Origin: Gemmobacter denitrificans
Lineage (GTDB): Bacteria > Pseudomonadota > Alphaproteobacteria > Rhodobacterales > Rhodobacteraceae
Length of the DNA: 64,000 bases
Direction of reading: 5' to 3'
Assembly (NCBI RefSeq): GCF_036964905.1
Contig: NZ_JBALHR010000009.1
Span: forward strand, 1 to 64,000
Each line of letters opens with the position of its first letter. Position 1 is the stretch's first letter. Below the pieces are notes generated by a model. The model worked only from the letters and a program-made list of their open reading frames with translations, had not been told where the DNA came from and did not search any database. Position numbers and translations under genes: made by a program. This document shows positions 43,030 through 50,087 of this stretch, in pieces.

Positions 43030-43584
43030 ATGGTTGAGGACATGACGGCCGAACTTGGCCCGGACAGATCCCTTCTGCTGGTCGATGATGACGAGGCCTT
43101 TGTAAAGCGTCTGGCCAAGGCCATGGAAAAGCGCGGTTTCATCCCCGAAACCGCAGAAAGCGTGGCTGCTGGTAAGGCCATCGCCATGGCGCGCGCCCCC
43201 GCCTATGCGGTCGTCGATCTGCGGCTGGAAGATGGCAACGGCCTGGATGTGGTCGAAGCCCTGCGCGAACGGCGCCCCGATTGTCGCATCGTTGTGCTGA
43301 CTGGTTATGGTGCAATTGCGACTGCTGTTGCGGCCGTTAAAATTGGCGCGATTGATTATCTTTCTAAACCAGCAGATGCAAATGAAGTAACGAATGCGCT
43401 TTTGGCGCGTGGGGAATTGCTGCCCGAACCGCCGGAAAATCCGATGTCGGCAGACCGAGTGCGCTGGGAGCATATCCAGCGGGTGTACGAAATGTGCGAT
43501 CGGAACGTATCAGAAACTGCCCGGAGGCTGAATATGCACCGGCGCACCCTGCAGCGTATTCTCGCAAAGCGCAGCCCGAAATAA
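43030..43584 (+). CDS. regA: Global redox response regulator RegA (PrrA)
   Basis: 184 residues. The receiver domain (about 14-125) has the acidic pocket LLLVDDDE, phospho-Asp in YAVVDLRLEDGNGLD (about residue 63) and the conserved Lys in YLSKPAD. A short Pro-containing linker leads to a Fis-type helix-turn-helix (NVSETARRLNMHRRTLQRIL) at the C-terminus, the classic RegA layout. Start ATG 43030. Codons from about 43305 to 43420 are unusually AT-rich at third positions (AAA ATT, GAT TAT CTT TCT AAA) compared with the rest of the gene. Confidence 0.96.
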   Translation: MVEDMTAELGPDRSLLLVDDDEAFVKRLAKAMEKRGFIPETAESVAAGKAIAMARAPAYAVVDLRLEDGNGLDVVEALRERRPDCRIVVLTGYGAIATAVAAVKIGAIDYLSKPADANEVTNALLARGELLPEPPENPMSADRVRWEHIQRVYEMCDRNVSETARRLNMHRRTLQRILAKRSPK

Positions 43585-43637
43585 TCAATTGCCAGAGCGC
43601 GATTGTTGATCCATAAAATGCGGCACCACTAAATCGG

Positions 43638-43672
43638 CCAGAGGACAATTTCTGCCCTCTGGAACCCAGAGG
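43638..43672 (+). promoter_or_regulatory. Three-arm alternating hairpin in the hvrA leader
   Basis: CCAGAGG (43638-43644), CCTCTGG (43656-43662) and CCAGAGG (43666-43672) allow two mutually exclusive 7-bp stems: arms 1:2 (11-base loop) or arms 2:3 (3-base loop AAC). Arm 3 contains the ribosome binding site AGAGGA 7-8 bases before the hvrA ATG, so the 2:3 stem would hide it and the 1:2 stem would free it. Structure is inferred from sequence. Confidence 0.5.
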
Positions 43673-43680
43673 ACCGTATC

Positions 43681-43989
43681 ATGGATCTTAATGCCCTTTC
43701 GCTTAAAGAGTTGAAGGATTTGCAGAACCAGGTCGCCAAGGCGATCGCAGGTTACGAAGACCGCAAGAAGAAAGAAGCGCTGGCCGAATTGGAAGAGCGG
43801 GCGCGCGAAATGGGGTTCACCCTTGCCGAACTGACCGGCGTGCAGGTGACCCGCAAGCGCGCACCGGCCTCGGCCAAATATGCCAATCCCGCCAATCCGT
43901 CGGATACCTGGTCGGGACGTGGCCGCAAGCCGCGCTGGTTTGCCGAGGCTCTGGCCGAAGGCAAGACGCCCGAAGATCTGTCGGCCTAA
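43681..43989 (+). CDS. hvrA: H-NS-like DNA-binding regulator HvrA
   Basis: 102 residues. An N-terminal coiled-coil oligomerisation helix (LSLKELKDLQNQVAKAIAGYEDRKKKEALAELE region) and a C-terminal DNA-binding loop (DTWSGRGRKPRWFAEAL) are the two halves of H-NS/HvrA proteins. In R. capsulatus HvrA is a trans-acting activator of light-harvesting and reaction-centre genes encoded next to regA, as here. The ribosome binding site GAGGA is part of the leader hairpin. The stop overlaps the convergent HD-hydrolase gene by 4 bases. Confidence 0.93.
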   Translation: MDLNALSLKELKDLQNQVAKAIAGYEDRKKKEALAELEERAREMGFTLAELTGVQVTRKRAPASAKYANPANPSDTWSGRGRKPRWFAEALAEGKTPEDLSA

Positions 43990-44600
43990 CCCATTTCGGC
44001 CAACAAGGCCGCATGGCGGGCCGTATAATCGGCCCGGACTTCCGGCGCAGGACGCAACCGGATTTCAAACCGATCGCAAAGCGCGGGCCGCCTGCCAAAC
44101 AGGCGGTTCGCTTCTTCCACGGAAAAGCCTGCGATCTGAACTGCCTCCATCCAGGCGGAAACCTTGTCGGCGGCCTTGATCGCCTTTTTGATTGGCGCAG
44201 GCAATTGGGCGGGCAGGCCAAAGCGGATATGAATGGCCGCTGTCAATCTGGCATCCAATTCGCCATAGGCCGGGCCTACTGCCGCTTTCACCGGGCTGAT
44301 CATGTCACCGATCACATATTCGGGCGCGTCGTGCAGCAGGGCCGCCAGACGCCAGCGCGCGCCGATGCCGGGGTTCTGCTCGGCAAAGATCGCCTCGACC
44401 AGCAGGGAATGTTCGGCCACGGAATAGGGATAGTCGCCATGGGTCTGGCCGTTCCAGCGTGCGACAAAGGCCAGGCCATGGGCAATATCGGCCACTTCAA
44501 TGTCCATCGGCGTCGGGTCCAGCAAGTCCAGCCGCCGCCCCGACAGCATGCGCTGCCAGGCCCGCGCGGGCTTTGCGCGATTGTTTCGCTTTTCCGTCAT
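43986..44600 (-). CDS. HD-domain phosphohydrolase (YfbR-like)
   Basis: 204 residues. HD-domain motifs are SVAEHSLLV (metal His) and LAALLHDAPEYVIGD (His-Asp), with ADKVSAWMEAVQIAG carrying a later Asp. The pattern resembles the YfbR/5'-deoxynucleotidase-like HD hydrolases. ATG 44600 begins TEKRNNRAKPARAW; an ATG 13 codons upstream (44639) overlaps the probable ahcY promoter and is less likely. Divergent from ahcY and convergent with hvrA. Substrate not proven. Confidence 0.8.
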   Translation of the reverse strand: MTEKRNNRAKPARAWQRMLSGRRLDLLDPTPMDIEVADIAHGLAFVARWNGQTHGDYPYSVAEHSLLVEAIFAEQNPGIGARWRLAALLHDAPEYVIGDMISPVKAAVGPAYGELDARLTAAIHIRFGLPAQLPAPIKKAIKAADKVSAWMEAVQIAGFSVEEANRLFGRRPALCDRFEIRLRPAPEVRADYTARHAALLAEMG

Positions 44601-44624
44601 AATTCGACCAATTTTCCCTGAACA

Positions 44625-44653
44625 TTGTCCGCATCGCATCAGAGTGCTATCTC
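44625..44653 (+). promoter_or_regulatory. Candidate sigma-70 promoter of ahcY
   Basis: TTGTCC (44625-44630) and TATCTC (44648-44653) with a 17-base spacer, 33 bases upstream of the ahcY ATG. A short inverted repeat GTGCT/AGCAC surrounds the -10. Confidence 0.4.
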
Positions 44654-44685
44654 AGCACCAAATGACAAGGCAAGGAGAGCGGCGG

Positions 44686-46086
44686 ATGCCGAAGGATTAC
44701 ATCGTCAAGGACATCGCGCTGGCAGGTTTTGGCCGCAAGGAACTGGATATTGCGGAAACCGAAATGCCGGGGCTGATGGCACTGCGTGAAGAGTATGGCT
44801 CGGCCCAACCGCTCAAGGGCGCACGCATCGCGGGCAGCCTGCACATGACCATTCAGACCGCCGTGCTGATCGAAACGCTGAAGGCGCTGGGTGCCGATGT
44901 GCGCTGGGCCTCGTGCAACATCTTTTCGACACAGGATCACGCGGCGGCGGCGATCGCGGAAAGCGGCACCCCGGTCTTCGCGATCAAGGGCGAAACCCTT
45001 GCGGAATATTGGGATTATACCGACCGGATCTTCCAGTTCGGCGGCGAAGGCGGCACCTGCAACATGATCCTGGATGATGGCGGCGATGCGACGCTGTACA
45101 TCCTGCTGGGGGCACGCGTCGAAGCGGGCGAAACCGGCCTGATCGAAGTGCCGACCTCGGAAGAAGAGGTCTGCCTGTTCAACCAGATCAAGAAGCGTCT
45201 GGCTGCAAGCCCCGGCTGGTTCACCAAGCAGCGCGCCGAAATCAAGGGCGTGTCGGAAGAAACGACCACCGGCGTGCATCGCCTGTATGATCTGCACAAG
45301 AAGGGCCAGCTGCCTTTCCCGGCGATCAACGTGAACGATTCCGTCACCAAGTCGAAATTCGACAACAAATACGGCTGCAAGGAATCGCTGGTCGATGGCA
45401 TCCGTCGCGCCACCGACACGATGATGGCCGGCAAGGTTGCCGTGGTTTGCGGTTATGGTGATGTGGGCAAGGGCTCTGCCGCCTCGCTGCAGGGTGCGGG
45501 TGCCCGGGTGAAGGTGACCGAGGTCGATCCGATCTGCGCGCTGCAGGCAGCAATGGACGGATTCGAGGTCGTGCTGCTGGAAGATGTGGTCGATAGCGCC
45601 GACATCTTCATCACCACCACCGGCAACAAGGACGTGATCCGCATCGAGCATATGCGCGCGATGAAGAACATGGCCATCGTCGGCAATATCGGCCATTTCG
45701 ACAATGAAATTCAGGTGGCTGCCCTGAAGAACCACAAATGGACCAATATCAAGGATCAGGTGGACATGATCGAAATGCCTTCGGGCAATCGCATCATTCT
45801 GCTGTCCGAAGGCCGTCTGTTGAACCTGGGCAATGCCACCGGCCATCCGTCCTTTGTGATGTCGGCCAGCTTTACCAATCAGGTTCTGGCTCAGATCGAA
45901 TTGTGGACCAAGGGCCAGGACTATGCGCCGGGCGTCTATATCCTGCCCAAGGCGCTGGATGAAAAGGTCGCCCGTCTGCATCTGAAGCGGATCGGCGTGA
46001 AACTGACCGAACTGCGCCCCGATCAGGCCGATTATATCGGCGTGAAGGTCGAAGGGCCGTTCAAGTCGGATCACTACCGCTACTGA
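44686..46086 (+). CDS. ahcY: Adenosylhomocysteinase (SAH hydrolase)
   Basis: 466 residues. It splits S-adenosylhomocysteine to adenosine and homocysteine, relieving product inhibition of methyltransferases. Substrate-domain motifs include GSLHMTIQTAVLIETL and SCNIFSTQDHAAAAIA. The NAD-binding Rossmann motif is VVCGYGDVGKGSA, followed by VTEVDPICALQAAMDGF. The C-terminal PFKSDHYRY reaches the neighbouring active site. An AAGGAGAG ribosome binding site fixes ATG 44686. Linkage to regA/hvrA mirrors R. capsulatus. A methyltransferase gene follows after a terminator. Confidence 0.97.
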   Translation: MPKDYIVKDIALAGFGRKELDIAETEMPGLMALREEYGSAQPLKGARIAGSLHMTIQTAVLIETLKALGADVRWASCNIFSTQDHAAAAIAESGTPVFAIKGETLAEYWDYTDRIFQFGGEGGTCNMILDDGGDATLYILLGARVEAGETGLIEVPTSEEEVCLFNQIKKRLAASPGWFTKQRAEIKGVSEETTTGVHRLYDLHKKGQLPFPAINVNDSVTKSKFDNKYGCKESLVDGIRRATDTMMAGKVAVVCGYGDVGKGSAASLQGAGARVKVTEVDPICALQAAMDGFEVVLLEDVVDSADIFITTTGNKDVIRIEHMRAMKNMAIVGNIGHFDNEIQVAALKNHKWTNIKDQVDMIEMPSGNRIILLSEGRLLNLGNATGHPSFVMSASFTNQVLAQIELWTKGQDYAPGVYILPKALDEKVARLHLKRIGVKLTELRPDQADYIGVKVEGPFKSDHYRY

Positions 46087-46101
46087 GGCGGGTTTGCATC
46101 A

Positions 46102-46137
46102 GGCGGGCCGGATTGCATCGGCACTGGCCCGCCTTTT
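46102..46137 (+). terminator. ahcY terminator
   Basis: GGCGGGCC (46102-46109) pairs with GGCCCGCC (46126-46133), followed by TTTT; it starts 16 bases past the ahcY stop. Confidence 0.7.
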
Positions 46138-46213
46138 CTGTGGAAAACGCCGGAAACCGGCTATTGTCAGTGTAAAACATGCGCAAAAGCGCAAGAGGTG
46201 TGAGGGCAGACAG

Positions 46214-46780
46214 ATGGAAATGACCAAACGTGAAAAGGTGCGCCGCAAGCTTCTGGCCGCCCTGCCGAAAGGGGCCCGTGTGGCCGAGGTCGGCGTCTGG
46301 GAGGGGGCGTTCAGCGAAGTGATCCTGGAGATCTGTGCGCCGACGGAACTGCACCTGATCGACCCATGGCTCTATCAGCCGGAATTCGGCAATACCGGTT
46401 TTGGCCGCAAGAAGAACGAAGAGCTGATGGAGGTCAAATACCAGGACGTCGTCGCCAAGTTCAAGGATGACGCCCGGGTGAAGATCCATCGCGCCATGTC
46501 GGATGCGGCGCTGGCGGCGCTGCCTGATGCCTCGCTCGACTGGGTCTATCTGGACGGCAACCACAATGCGCCCTTCATCGACAATGACATCGCCATGTCG
46601 CTGAAGAAGGTGAAGCATGACGGGATCATTGCCGGAGACGATTTCAACTGGATGTCCGATGCACAGGGCGCCCCGGTGAAAACCGCCGTTGAAAAGATGC
46701 TGGCCGAACTGGGCGATCAGGCAAAGCTGACGCTGATGGCCAATCAGTGGATGGTCAAGCTGGATCGACCGGCGGCCTGA
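46214..46780 (+). CDS. Class I SAM-dependent methyltransferase
   Basis: 188 residues. The Rossmann motif I is VAEVGVWEGAFSEVIL and motif post-I is LHLIDPWLY. WVYLDGNHNAPFIDNDI resembles the acidic/His motif of the Methyltransf_24 group, and GGxxAGDDF-like GIIAGDDFNW follows. Start ATG 46214 (ATG GAA ATG ACC). The methyl acceptor is unknown. It stands alone between two terminators. Confidence 0.75.
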   Translation: MEMTKREKVRRKLLAALPKGARVAEVGVWEGAFSEVILEICAPTELHLIDPWLYQPEFGNTGFGRKKNEELMEVKYQDVVAKFKDDARVKIHRAMSDAALAALPDASLDWVYLDGNHNAPFIDNDIAMSLKKVKHDGIIAGDDFNWMSDAQGAPVKTAVEKMLAELGDQAKLTLMANQWMVKLDRPAA

Positions 46781-46789
46781 TGCCTGCGG

Positions 46790-46815
46790 GGGAATAAGCG
46801 CGGATTATTCCCTTT
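46790..46815 (+). terminator. Methyltransferase gene terminator
   Basis: Perfect 8-bp stem GGGAATAA/TTATTCCC (46790-46797 with 46805-46812), 7-base loop, then TTTG; 10 bases past the stop. Confidence 0.6.
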
Positions 46816-46841
46816 GTATGCAGCCTGTCCTGGCCTAATCT

Positions 46842-46876
46842 CCCGCCCGTGGCGGGGGATGATCCCCGTGAAGGGG
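46842..46876 (+). other. Overlapping GC hairpins in the DUF2853 gene leader
   Basis: CCCGCC-CGT-GGCGGG (46842-46856), then GGGG..CCCC (46855-46867), then CCCC-GTGAA-GGGG (46864-46876). Successive stems share arms, so they cannot all form at once. They end 9 bases before the CAGGAG ribosome binding site. Confidence 0.45.
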
Positions 46877-46896
46877 ACGACAGACAGGAGATTTGC

Positions 46897-47241
46897 ATGA
46901 GCAAACGCGACGAACTGATCCAGAAATATGCCACCGCCCTGCGCGACAAGTGCAAGATGGAACCCGATATGGACCTGCTGACCAAGGTCACCATCGGGTG
47001 TGGTCCGGCCATCTACAATGCCGATGCAGAAACCGTTGCCGCGTCAGATGACGCCGAGTTGGAGCGGGTCAAGACCAACTTCCTGATGAAGAAGCTGGGT
47101 CTGGCCGATGGCCCGGCGCTGATGGAAGCAATCAATGCGGTGATCGACATCTATGGCCGGTCCGAGCGCAACAAATACCGCGCCGTCGTCTATTACATGC
47201 TGACCAAGCATTTCGGGAAGGAAGCGGTTTACGCAAAGTAA
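46897..47241 (+). CDS. DUF2853 family protein
   Basis: 114-residue small acidic/helical protein. SKRDELIQKYATALRDKC, TKVTIGCGPAIYNADAETVA and GRSERNKYRAVVYYMLTKHFGKE match the conserved DUF2853 family, whose function is unknown. No signal peptide or membrane helix. ATG 46897 follows CAGGAG by 6 bases. A strong terminator follows, so it is monocistronic; its leader has stacked alternative hairpins. Confidence 0.88.
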   Translation: MSKRDELIQKYATALRDKCKMEPDMDLLTKVTIGCGPAIYNADAETVAASDDAELERVKTNFLMKKLGLADGPALMEAINAVIDIYGRSERNKYRAVVYYMLTKHFGKEAVYAK

Positions 47242-47281
47242 GCCCTGCCTGCCGACCTTTGCGGCCAAGCGCCGCCATTAC

Positions 47282-47309
47282 GCCCGCCGGTTCTTCCGAC
47301 GGGCTTTTT
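47282..47309 (+). terminator. DUF2853 gene terminator
   Basis: GCCCGCCGG/CCGACGGGC (47282-47290 with 47296-47304; one C-A mismatch), 5-base loop, then TTTTT. Confidence 0.8.
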
Positions 47310-47394
47310 CGTTGGGGGTGCGACTATCGTCCCATTGCCTGCGCTGCGTATTGCGCCATGCTGGCGGCGTTCCTGCCGCCCGGAGATGACGAAG

Positions 47395-48336
47395 ATGCCG
47401 CTGCCTTCCACCCACCATGCCACACGAATTGAAACGGCGCTGAATGGCGGGTTGGCGGCGCGGTCGGCGCTTGGGGCGTCCTGGGCGCGGTCGGCGCAGC
47501 TTTACGGACTGGACCCCGCGCAACGCCCCCGCGCGGACCGACTGACCGAGACAGAGCTGCATCTGGCGCGCGATCGGCTGGGGCCGCTTCTGGCCAGTGC
47601 CCAGCCGCATCTGGACCGGCTGTTCCAGATTGTCGGCGGGCTGGGGGCCTGTGTGGTGCTGGCCGATGCGCAAGGCGTCGCGGTGGATCGGCGCGGCAAC
47701 CCGGCCGAGGACCGCGATTTTGCGGCGGCGGGCCTGTGGACAGGCACCCGGTGGACCGAATCGGATGTCGGCACCAATGCCATCGGCACTTGCATGGTTG
47801 AAGGCCGCAGCATCACCATCCATCGCGATCAGCATTTTCTGGCCCGCAATACCGGGCTGAGCTGTTCATCGGCGCCGGTTCATGGCCCGGATGGGCGTCT
47901 GGCGGCGGTGATCGACGTATCCACCGCCAAGGCCGACATGGCCGAGGCCGTTGCCACACTTCTGGGCCATACGGTGACCGAAGCCGCCCGCAAGGTTGAG
48001 GCCGATCTGTTCCATGCCCGGTTTCCCCGGGCGCGCATGGTGCTGGTGCCGGGGCTGGATCGCGGTCTGGGCGCGTTGCTGGCGGTTGATGCCGATGATC
48101 TGGTGATCGGTGCCACCCGTGCCGCGCGCAGCCATCTGGGCCTGAAGGGCGACCTGTCTGCCCAGCCGATGCCCTTGGCCGATCTTCTGGGCCTTGATGC
48201 CCATGACAATCTGGAAGGCGGCGAAAGGGCGGTGCTGAACCGTGCGCTGGCCCGCGCCTCGGGCAATGTTTCGGCTGCGGCACGGGCGCTTGGGCTCAGC
48301 CGCGCCACGTTGCACCGCAAGTTGGGCCGATCCTGA
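47395..48336 (+). CDS. AcoR-like GAF/Fis regulator lacking the AAA+ domain
   Basis: 313 residues. The first ~70 residues resemble the AcoR activator N-terminus (ARSALGASWARSAQLYGLDP). A GAF sensor domain covers about 75-200 (VVLADAQGVAVDRRGNP, WTESDVGTNAIGTC). The C-terminal ~45 residues are a Fis-type helix-turn-helix (ALARASGNVSAAARALGLSRATLHRKLG). The central sigma-54-interacting AAA+ ATPase (GAFTGA, Walker A) of true AcoR is absent, so it probably acts with ordinary sigma factors. ATG 47395 is 9 bases after GGAG; ATG 47386 is the alternative. It is followed by two palindromes and an aldehyde dehydrogenase gene, its likely target. Confidence 0.82.
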   Translation: MPLPSTHHATRIETALNGGLAARSALGASWARSAQLYGLDPAQRPRADRLTETELHLARDRLGPLLASAQPHLDRLFQIVGGLGACVVLADAQGVAVDRRGNPAEDRDFAAAGLWTGTRWTESDVGTNAIGTCMVEGRSITIHRDQHFLARNTGLSCSSAPVHGPDGRLAAVIDVSTAKADMAEAVATLLGHTVTEAARKVEADLFHARFPRARMVLVPGLDRGLGALLAVDADDLVIGATRAARSHLGLKGDLSAQPMPLADLLGLDAHDNLEGGERAVLNRALARASGNVSAAARALGLSRATLHRKLGRS

Positions 48337-48339
48337 CAC

Positions 48340-48357
48340 GGGTGTGAAATCACACCC
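48340..48357. promoter_or_regulatory. Palindrome 1 between regulator and aldehyde dehydrogenase
   Basis: Perfect inverted repeat GGGTGTGA-AA-TCACACCC starting 4 bases past the regulator stop. Candidate operator. Confidence 0.55.
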
Positions 48358-48362
48358 CGCCC

Positions 48363-48382
48363 CTGTCGCAGGATTGCGACAG
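48363..48382. promoter_or_regulatory. Palindrome 2 between regulator and aldehyde dehydrogenase
   Basis: Perfect inverted repeat CTGTCGCA-GGAT-TGCGACAG, 5 bases from palindrome 1 and about 100 bases upstream of the dehydrogenase ATG. Candidate binding site of the Fis-type regulator. Confidence 0.6.
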
Positions 48383-48483
48383 TCAGGAGGATCGGCGGCT
48401 TGCCCCCCCGGTGACCGACTCAGGGCCAGGCCCCATCCTTCTCCCATCGGCCGCGAGGAGGCGGCCCAGGAGGAGGACTCAAG

Positions 48484-50004
48484 ATGAACGTCATGACCGA
48501 TCCGGCCGCGCTGCTGGCTTCGCCTTTCAAGACCCGCTACGACAATTTCATCGGTGGCAAGTTCGTGCCCCCGGTGAACGGCCATTACATGGACAACATC
48601 ACCCCGATCACCGGCGAAAAGGTCTGCGAAGTCGCGCGGTCCGACAAGGCGGATATTGACCTGGCGCTGGATGCCGCCCATGCCGCCAAAGACGCCTGGG
48701 GCAAGACCAGCGCTGCGCACCGGTCGAACGTCCTGCTGAAGATCGCCGATGTGATCGAGGCCAATCTTCCGCTGCTGGCCGCCGCCGAAACCTGGGACAA
48801 TGGCAAGCCGATCCGCGAAACCACCTTTGCCGATATCCCGCTGTCGGTGGATCACTTCCGTTATTTCGCCGGCGTCCTGCGCAGCCAGGAAGGCACGATG
48901 AGCGAGATCGACCACGACACCGTGGCCTATCATTTCCACGAACCGCTGGGCGTTGTCGGCCAGATCATCCCGTGGAACTTTTCCATCCTGATGGCGGCGT
49001 GGAAACTGGCCCCGGCGCTGGCGGCTGGCAATTGCATCGTGATGAAGCCCGCCGAACAGACCCCGGCCGCGATCATGGTTCTGGCCGAACTGATCGGTGA
49101 TCTGCTGCCGCCCGGCGTGCTGAACATCGTCAATGGTCGCGGGGCCGAAGCCGGTGACGCGCTGGCCCGCTCGGGCCGGATCGCGAAGATCGCCTTCACC
49201 GGTTCCACCGCAACGGGCCGCAAGATCATGGAAGCGGCGACCGTGAACCTGATCCCGGTCACGCTGGAACTTGGGGGCAAATCGCCCAACATCTTCTTCA
49301 GCGATGTGATGGCACAGGATGACGCCTTCCTTGACAAGGCCGTCGAAGGCTTCGTGCTGTTTGCCTTCAATCAGGGCGAGGTATGCACCTGCCCGTCGCG
49401 CGCCCTGATCCAGGAAGACATCTACGAGGAATTCATCGCCCGCTGCATTGCCCGGGTTCAGGCGATCAAGCAGGGCGATCCGCGCAGCATGGAAACCATG
49501 GTTGGCGCACAGGCCAGCCTGCAGCAGCAGGAAAAGATCCTGTCCTATCTGGCCATTGGCCGCGAAGAAGGCGCCGAGGTTCTGGTGGGCGGCGATGCCG
49601 CGCGCTTCAACGGTGATCTGGCCGGGGGCTATTACATCCAGCCCACGATCCTGAAAGGCCACAACAAGATGCGGGTCTTCCAGGAAGAAATCTTTGGCCC
49701 GGTCGTGTCGGTCACCACCTTCAAGGACGAGGCCGAGGCGCTGCAGATCGCCAATGACACGATGTATGGCCTTGGTGCCGGTGTCTGGACCCGGGACGGA
49801 ACCCGCGCCTACCGCTTTGGCCGCGCGATCGAGGCGGGCCGCGTCTGGGTCAACAACTATCACGCCTATCCGGCCCATGCAGCCTTTGGTGGTTACAAAC
49901 AGTCGGGCATCGGGCGCGAAACCCACAAGATGATGCTGGACCATTATCAGCAGACCAAGAACATGCTGGTCAGCTACAACCCCAACAAGCTCGGCTTCTT
50001 CTGA
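48484..50004 (+). CDS. NAD-dependent aldehyde dehydrogenase (acetaldehyde-type, ExaC/AcoD-like)
   Basis: 506 residues. The ALDH fold shows IIPWNFSILMAAWKLAPALAAG, the catalytic base Glu in VTLELGGKSPNIFF and the catalytic Cys in NQGEVCTCPSRALI. EEIFGPVVSVTTF and the C-terminal SGIGRETHKMMLDHYQQTKN are also typical. The sequence class matches the acetaldehyde dehydrogenases tied to AcoR-type regulators (ExaC/AcoD). An AGGAGGAGG ribosome binding site precedes ATG 48484. Likely role: oxidation of acetaldehyde or related aldehydes to acids. Confidence 0.93.
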   Translation: MNVMTDPAALLASPFKTRYDNFIGGKFVPPVNGHYMDNITPITGEKVCEVARSDKADIDLALDAAHAAKDAWGKTSAAHRSNVLLKIADVIEANLPLLAAAETWDNGKPIRETTFADIPLSVDHFRYFAGVLRSQEGTMSEIDHDTVAYHFHEPLGVVGQIIPWNFSILMAAWKLAPALAAGNCIVMKPAEQTPAAIMVLAELIGDLLPPGVLNIVNGRGAEAGDALARSGRIAKIAFTGSTATGRKIMEAATVNLIPVTLELGGKSPNIFFSDVMAQDDAFLDKAVEGFVLFAFNQGEVCTCPSRALIQEDIYEEFIARCIARVQAIKQGDPRSMETMVGAQASLQQQEKILSYLAIGREEGAEVLVGGDAARFNGDLAGGYYIQPTILKGHNKMRVFQEEIFGPVVSVTTFKDEAEALQIANDTMYGLGAGVWTRDGTRAYRFGRAIEAGRVWVNNYHAYPAHAAFGGYKQSGIGRETHKMMLDHYQQTKNMLVSYNPNKLGFF

Positions 50005-50054
50005 GCCAGGTCCGGGAGCGGATTGCCCCCGGTCACCATCGGATCATCAGATCG

Positions 50055-50082
50055 AAAGGGGCACCGGCAAGGTGCCCCTTTT
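50055..50082. terminator. Bidirectional terminator between aldehyde dehydrogenase and HPP genes
   Basis: AAAGGGGCACC (50055-50065) pairs with GGTGCCCCTTTT (50071-50082); A-run and T-run flank both sides, so it can serve both convergent genes. Confidence 0.85.
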
Positions 50083-50087
50083 CGCGT

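Noticed and set aside
44601..44685. SAM- or SAH-type riboswitch upstream of ahcY
   Set aside because: The GTGCT/AGCAC stem overlaps the probable -10 and no known SAH or SAM/SAH riboswitch core was recognised in the 85-base leader.
48383..48470. Sigma-54 promoter upstream of the aldehyde dehydrogenase
   Set aside because: The GG and GC elements do not have the required 10-base separation, and the neighbouring regulator lacks the AAA+ domain.
47866..49944. 692-codon open frame antisense to the regulator and aldehyde dehydrogenase genes
   Set aside because: No domain or ribosome binding site; the sense genes are well supported.
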